From Desulfovibrio sp. (lineage in GTDB: Bacteria; Desulfobacterota; Desulfovibrionia; Desulfovibrionales; Desulfovibrionaceae), in assembly GCA_031270875.1 (NCBI GenBank), contig JAISXC010000047.1:1-9406 (forward strand): DNA of 9,406 bases, read 5' to 3'. Shown here piece after piece: positions 6,459 through 9,406 of this stretch. The notes below the pieces were generated by a model. That model did no database searches. It had not been told where the DNA came from and worked only from the letters and a program-made list of their open reading frames with translations. Positions within the stretch are counted from its first letter, which is position 1, and every line of letters starts with the position of its first letter. The position numbers and the translations under genes are program-made.

Positions 6459-6483
6459 GCGCCGGCCCATACGGCGCATTTTT
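6459..6483 (+). terminator. Terminator-like hairpin in the leader of the transporter operon
   Basis: GCGCCG (6459-6464), a 7-base loop GCCCATA and CGGCGC (6472-6477) form a GC-only 6-bp stem followed by ATTTTT (6478-6483). This is the layout of a weak intrinsic terminator for rightward transcription, only 35 bases before the binding-protein start. An alternative hairpin, GCCGG (6454-6458) with CCGGC (6462-6466), shares the same bases and would preclude it. It could be a leader attenuator, or a barrier to read-through from upstream. Confidence 0.4.
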
Positions 6484-6517
6484 CCACAATATTGCCGCAA
6501 AACAGCAGGAGGCAATC

Positions 6518-7516
6518 ATGCGTATCCGTTTCGCCGCGCTCATGCTCGCAACGGTATTTTTTGCAGGACTCGCCGGCAATGCCGCCGCCGACCAGTCGCT
6601 CATCGTCTACACTTCCATGAAGGAGTCCCTCATCGGCAGGCTCAAGGACGGATTCGCCAAAAAGCATCCCGACATCAAGATGGACTATCAGTCGGCCGGC
6701 GCGGGAAAACTTATGGCCAAAATCGCCGCCGAGGGCGAGAGCGGAAAAATCTTGGCCGATGTGCTCTGGACGAGCGAGGTGCCGGATTTTTATGACATGA
6801 AACAAAAGGGCAAGCTGGAGAAATATGTCTCCCCGGTGACCAGGGATCCCGCCTTCCTCAATCCCTTCGCCGATTACGACGGCCATTTTACCGCCGCGCG
6901 CCTGGGTACGCTCGGCATAGCCTACAACACGCGTTTTATCAAGACGGCCCCCAAAACCTGGCAGGATCTGTTCGGGGCTGCCTACAAAAACGCTTTCGGC
7001 ATTGCCAACCCGGCACTTTCCGGCACGGCCTACATGAGCGTGGCCCTGCTCGGCAAGCAGTTCGGCTGGGAATTCTTTGAAAAGCTGGCCGCCAACAAAG
7101 CCAGGATAGGCAAAGGTTCCGGACAGGTGATAGACGATACGGCCTCGGGCGAACTTGTGGCCTCGCTGGCGGTGGACTACATCACCAACGACAAAATCTC
7201 CAAAGGGGCCACGATGGCGCTTGCCTACCCGCCGGAAATGCTCATCGCGCCAAGCCCTGTGGCCATCATCAAGGACACCCCGAACCTGAACGCCGCCCAG
7301 AAGTTTGTCGACTACCTGCTCTCCAAGGAAGCGCAGACGATTATCGCCGAGGAAGGCACCCTGCCGGTTCGCAACGATGTCGCCATTCCGCAAAAATTCG
7401 GGCTGCCGAAGCCGGACGAAGCCCTGAAACGCTCAATCAAGATAAACTATCTTGAAATGATGGCCCGGAAAGAGGCGACCGTGAAAAAATTTGTGGACAT
7501 ATTGCAGAAAAAATAG
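6518..7516 (+). CDS. Periplasmic ABC binding protein of the AfuA/FbpA (Fe3+-type) family
   Basis: A predicted 332-residue substrate-capture protein. A Sec signal peptide covers residues 1-24 (basic MRIR start, hydrophobic core, NAAA before Asp25); there is no lipobox Cys, so it should be free in the periplasm. The mature start LIVYTSMKESL, then LWTSEVPDF (83-91), GIAYNTRFIK (133-142), NPALSGTAYM (164-173), YPPE with PSPVAI (237-250) and FVDYLLSKEAQ (263-273) are landmarks of the family. That family includes ferric-iron, 2-aminoethylphosphonate and sugar-phosphate binders. The adjacent Tyr-Tyr pair that binds iron in FbpA is not seen near 220-240 (DYITNDKIS and LAYPPE instead), so iron is uncertain. 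The start is ATG 6518, with AGGAGG at 6507-6512. It is the first gene of a binding protein, ATPase, permease operon. Confidence 0.88.
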   Translation: MRIRFAALMLATVFFAGLAGNAAADQSLIVYTSMKESLIGRLKDGFAKKHPDIKMDYQSAGAGKLMAKIAAEGESGKILADVLWTSEVPDFYDMKQKGKLEKYVSPVTRDPAFLNPFADYDGHFTAARLGTLGIAYNTRFIKTAPKTWQDLFGAAYKNAFGIANPALSGTAYMSVALLGKQFGWEFFEKLAANKARIGKGSGQVIDDTASGELVASLAVDYITNDKISKGATMALAYPPEMLIAPSPVAIIKDTPNLNAAQKFVDYLLSKEAQTIIAEEGTLPVRNDVAIPQKFGLPKPDEALKRSIKINYLEMMARKEATVKKFVDILQKK

Positions 7517-7555
7517 TCTGCGGCGGCGATATCCACAGCGGCCTGCAATCTGATT

Positions 7556-7590
7556 ATATTTTGGCGGCGCGTTGCTGAGGCGCAAAATAT
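7556..7590. repeat. 8-bp inverted repeat between binding-protein and ATPase genes
   Basis: ATATTTTG (7556-7563) and CAAAATAT (7583-7590) are perfect inverse copies 19 bases apart, with GC-rich sequence between. The spacer 7517-7644 is otherwise featureless. There is no T tract after it, so termination is unlikely; it may be an mRNA hairpin limiting downstream expression, or an operator. Confidence 0.4.
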
Positions 7591-7644
7591 GGTCTATGGT
7601 CGTGCGGGTTTTGAAGAACGGGGCCGGGGGCCGACGGGTGAGCG

Positions 7645-8793
7645 ATGGCGACAATCCTCGTGGAAGGCGTGTCAAAACGCTATGGAAAACACCATGTTCT
7701 CGACAATTTCTCGCTGAGGATTGAGCACGGGGAGTGCTTCACGCTGCTCGGTCCTTCCGGTTGCGGCAAAACGGTTCTGCTTCGCCTCATAGCCGGATTT
7801 GAGACGCCGGATTCCGGCGCGATCCGCATCGGCGGGACAGTGGCGGCAAAACCGGACAGCGGCATACACCTGCCTCCGGAAAGGCGCGGTCTGGGCGTCG
7901 TCTTTCAGGACTACGCCGTGTGGCCGCACCTGAGCGTCTTCGACAATGTGGCCTACCCGCTCAAACTTGCCGGCCTGCCAAAGCAGGCCGTGCGCGACAG
8001 GGTGCTGGAAAGTGTGGCCCTGGTGAATATGGCCGGCCTGGAAAATCGTCTGCCGTCAGAGCTTTCCGGCGGCCAGCAGCAGCGGGTGGCGCTCGCCCGC
8101 GCGCTTGTGGCGCGGCCGGCGCTCTTGCTGCTGGACGAACCCCTCTCCAATCTGGACGCCAATCTGCGTGAAGAAATGCGCTTTGAAATCAAAGAATTAC
8201 AGCGAAAGCTCGACATCACCGTCCTCTATGTCACGCACGATCAGGAAATCGCCTTGGCCCTTTCCGACAGGCTCGCTATCCTGGACGAAAACGGAATCCT
8301 GCGTCAGACGGGAACTCCACCGGAGATTTTTGAGCGCCCCGCCGATCTCTTTGTCTTCACCTTCATGGGAGTGGCAAATCTTTTGCCGGCGCGTGGCGAG
8401 GGCAACGTGTGCCTTGTCGGTCGCCGGACCCTTCCCTTTCAACCGGGGGTCTGCCCTGACGGCGCGCGCGGGCTGGTCGGTTTTCGTCCTTCCGACGTGC
8501 GCATCGACCGCGAAAACGGGGGCGATGCGTCCTGCCTGCGCGGCACGGTGCGCCGGGCGAGCTTTCTCGGGCCGGTAATGGACTACCTGGTCGATGTGGA
8601 CGGCAACACCCTGCGCGTCAGCGTGGACACGCATGAGGCCTTGGACAGGGGTCGCATGTTTCGGGAAGGGGATTCCTGCGCGCTCCGTTTTCACAACCTG
8701 CTCTGGTTTGACGCGCCCGACGCGGCCAACGCGCCGCCGGCGAAAAAATCCCTGCGGGCTGATCTTGCGCCCACTCAGGGAGCAGGAACATGA
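7645..8793 (+). CDS. ABC transporter ATPase with C-terminal TOBE-like domain (FbpC/PotA type)
   Basis: The predicted cytoplasmic energy subunit of the second importer, 382 residues. The ATPase domain occupies about 1-240: Walker A GPSGCGKTV (36-44), Q-loop Gln88 (VVFQDYAVWPH), signature LSGGQQQR (140-147), Walker B LLLLDE (160-165), D-loop SNLDA (168-172) and switch His198 (VTHD). Residue 44 is Val where Thr or Ser is more common after the P-loop Thr; the catalytic residues are intact. Residues from about 255 to 350 (for example GLVGFRPSDVRI and GTVRRASFLGPVMDYLVDV) form a TOBE-like regulatory domain, as in iron, spermidine and phosphonate importers. The ribosome site before ATG 7645 is weak (GGGTG, 7636-7640). 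The gene follows the binding protein by 128 bp and overlaps the permease start by ATGA. Confidence 0.9.
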   Translation: MATILVEGVSKRYGKHHVLDNFSLRIEHGECFTLLGPSGCGKTVLLRLIAGFETPDSGAIRIGGTVAAKPDSGIHLPPERRGLGVVFQDYAVWPHLSVFDNVAYPLKLAGLPKQAVRDRVLESVALVNMAGLENRLPSELSGGQQQRVALARALVARPALLLLDEPLSNLDANLREEMRFEIKELQRKLDITVLYVTHDQEIALALSDRLAILDENGILRQTGTPPEIFERPADLFVFTFMGVANLLPARGEGNVCLVGRRTLPFQPGVCPDGARGLVGFRPSDVRIDRENGGDASCLRGTVRRASFLGPVMDYLVDVDGNTLRVSVDTHEALDRGRMFREGDSCALRFHNLLWFDAPDAANAPPAKKSLRADLAPTQGAGT

Positions 8794-9406
8794 GCGCGCT
8801 TGTGAAAAAAGGCAACTTGGGCGCGGCTCATTTTATTCTCGGCCTGTCCATAGCCGTACTTGTCATTGTTGTCGCGGTGCCCGTGCTGCTCATCTTTTTG
8901 AACGCCTTCTGGGCCGAGGGCAAATTCAACATCGTCGACGTCATTGCCGTGCTGCGCGAACCGGAAACCTATCAGGCCCTGCTCAACTCCCTCATCATTG
9001 CCTCGGGCACAACACTCGGCAGCACCGTTGTGGGCACTTTTTTCGCCTGGCTTGTGACGCGCACGGATTTGCCGTTCAAGAAATTCATGCGCGGCATGTT
9101 TCTTGTTCCCTTCATGCTGCCTTCGTTCATCGGCGCGCTTGCCTGGAAGATGCTGCTCTCTCCGAGGGCCGGTTATATAAACCGTTTTTTTATGGACGCC
9201 TTCGGGCTTGACGGCCCCATATTCAACATTTACAGCTATCTCGGCATTGTGGCCGTGGAGGTGATGTATCTTTTCCCCTTCGTCTTTATCCAGGTATGCG
9301 GCGCGCTGGAACGCATGGATCCCACGCTGGAGGAATCCGCGCGCATCTCCGGGGCCGGGCTGTTCACCATCACCCGAAAAATTACCATTCCGCTGGTATT
9401 GCCGAG
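8790..9406 (+). CDS. ABC transporter permease, FbpB type, N-terminal part (runs off right edge)
   Basis: The frame opens at ATG 8790, which overlaps the ATPase stop (ATGA, 8790-8793), and stays open to the window edge for 205 codons. Translational coupling with the ATPase is likely; AGGAGC (about 8782) and GCAGGAA lie just upstream. Hydrophobic segments are at about residues 15-40, 64-90, 101-125 and 148-170. An EAA-type coupling loop is at 181-203 (EESARISGAGLFTITRK, then ITIPLVLP). FbpB-type permeases are usually about 500-560 residues with two fused copies of this domain, so more than half may be missing; whether this one is single or fused cannot be seen. It should form the channel that works with the ATPase and binding protein encoded just upstream. 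Confidence 0.9.
   Translation, partial: MSALVKKGNLGAAHFILGLSIAVLVIVVAVPVLLIFLNAFWAEGKFNIVDVIAVLREPETYQALLNSLIIASGTTLGSTVVGTFFAWLVTRTDLPFKKFMRGMFLVPFMLPSFIGALAWKMLLSPRAGYINRFFMDAFGLDGPIFNIYSYLGIVAVEVMYLFPFVFIQVCGALERMDPTLEESARISGAGLFTITRKITIPLVLP

Larger units (their letters stand above)
6238..6517. other. 280-bp divergent intergenic region with promoter and structured elements
   Basis: This spacer separates the leftward chemoreceptor from the rightward transporter operon and has no convincing gene. It holds, from left to right, the chemoreceptor ribosome site (6242-6247), a cluster of complementary segments (6283-6347), a FliA-like promoter on the minus strand (6351-6325), a weak sigma-70-like element on the plus strand (TTGACT 6406-6411, 17-bp spacer, CAATTT 6429-6434), a terminator-like hairpin (6459-6483) and the AGGAGG site for the binding protein (6507-6512). 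A TTGACA also occurs on the minus strand at 6440-6435, without a good -10. Confidence 0.7.

Noticed and set aside
6238..6517. Known riboswitch classes (TPP, c-di-GMP, fluoride) or a Fur box
   Set aside because: The conserved cores, such as CTGAGA for TPP, and a GATAATGAT-like palindrome were not found. The structure remains unclassified.
8594..9211. Plus-strand frame (205 codons) across the ATPase end and permease start
   Set aside because: It is out of frame with both the TOBE-like region and the permease. The permease frame from 8790 has membrane segments and an EAA loop, while this one has neither.

Overview
The window looks like a stretch of a Gram-negative, motile, probably anaerobic bacterium, most likely a Desulfovibrio-type sulfate reducer. 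This is an inference. It rests on the moderately high GC content with GC-rich third codon positions, a chemoreceptor ending in a hemerythrin domain (an architecture known from Desulfovibrio DcrH), a Tat-exported binding protein and a Sec-exported binding protein. No rRNA, tRNA, CRISPR array or mobile element was seen.

Layout. (1) Positions 1-188, minus strand: the first 62 codons of an unrecognised gene that runs off the left edge. (2) Positions 189-382: an AT-rich divergent promoter region with a sigma-54-like -24/-12 element pointing toward cyanase. (3) Positions 383-3924, plus strand: a cyanate locus made of cyanase (cynS), a NrtA/CmpA-type Tat-exported binding protein, a permease and an ATPase. 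This is the gene content of a cynABD-cynS cluster. A NADPH-dependent FMN reductase-like gene (3970-4527) follows after 45 bp. (4) Positions 4573-6237, minus strand: a membrane-anchored chemoreceptor with no periplasmic sensor domain and a complete C-terminal hemerythrin O2-binding site. It converges on the reductase gene. (5) Positions 6238-6517: a 280-bp divergent spacer. It holds a FliA-like promoter for the chemoreceptor, a compact set of interleaved complementary segments, and a terminator-like hairpin 35 bp before the next gene. (6) Positions 6518-9406, plus strand: a second ABC importer of the ferric-iron/phosphonate type (binding protein, ATPase, permease). The permease is cut by the right edge and overlaps the ATPase gene by ATGA.

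How the parts work together. The first operon would import cyanate and convert it with bicarbonate to ammonia and CO2. The candidate sigma-54 promoter suggests control by nitrogen status. No carbonic anhydrase (cynT) is present in the window. The chemoreceptor would read oxygen in the cytoplasm. The last operon imports a solute that cannot be fixed from sequence: its family is annotated for Fe3+, but the Tyr-Tyr pair typical of ferric binding proteins is not seen. No wholly new system is evident. The most unusual elements are the structured 6283-6347 segment, the Cys/His-rich extension in front of the Tat signal, and the sigma-54 candidate upstream of cyanase.
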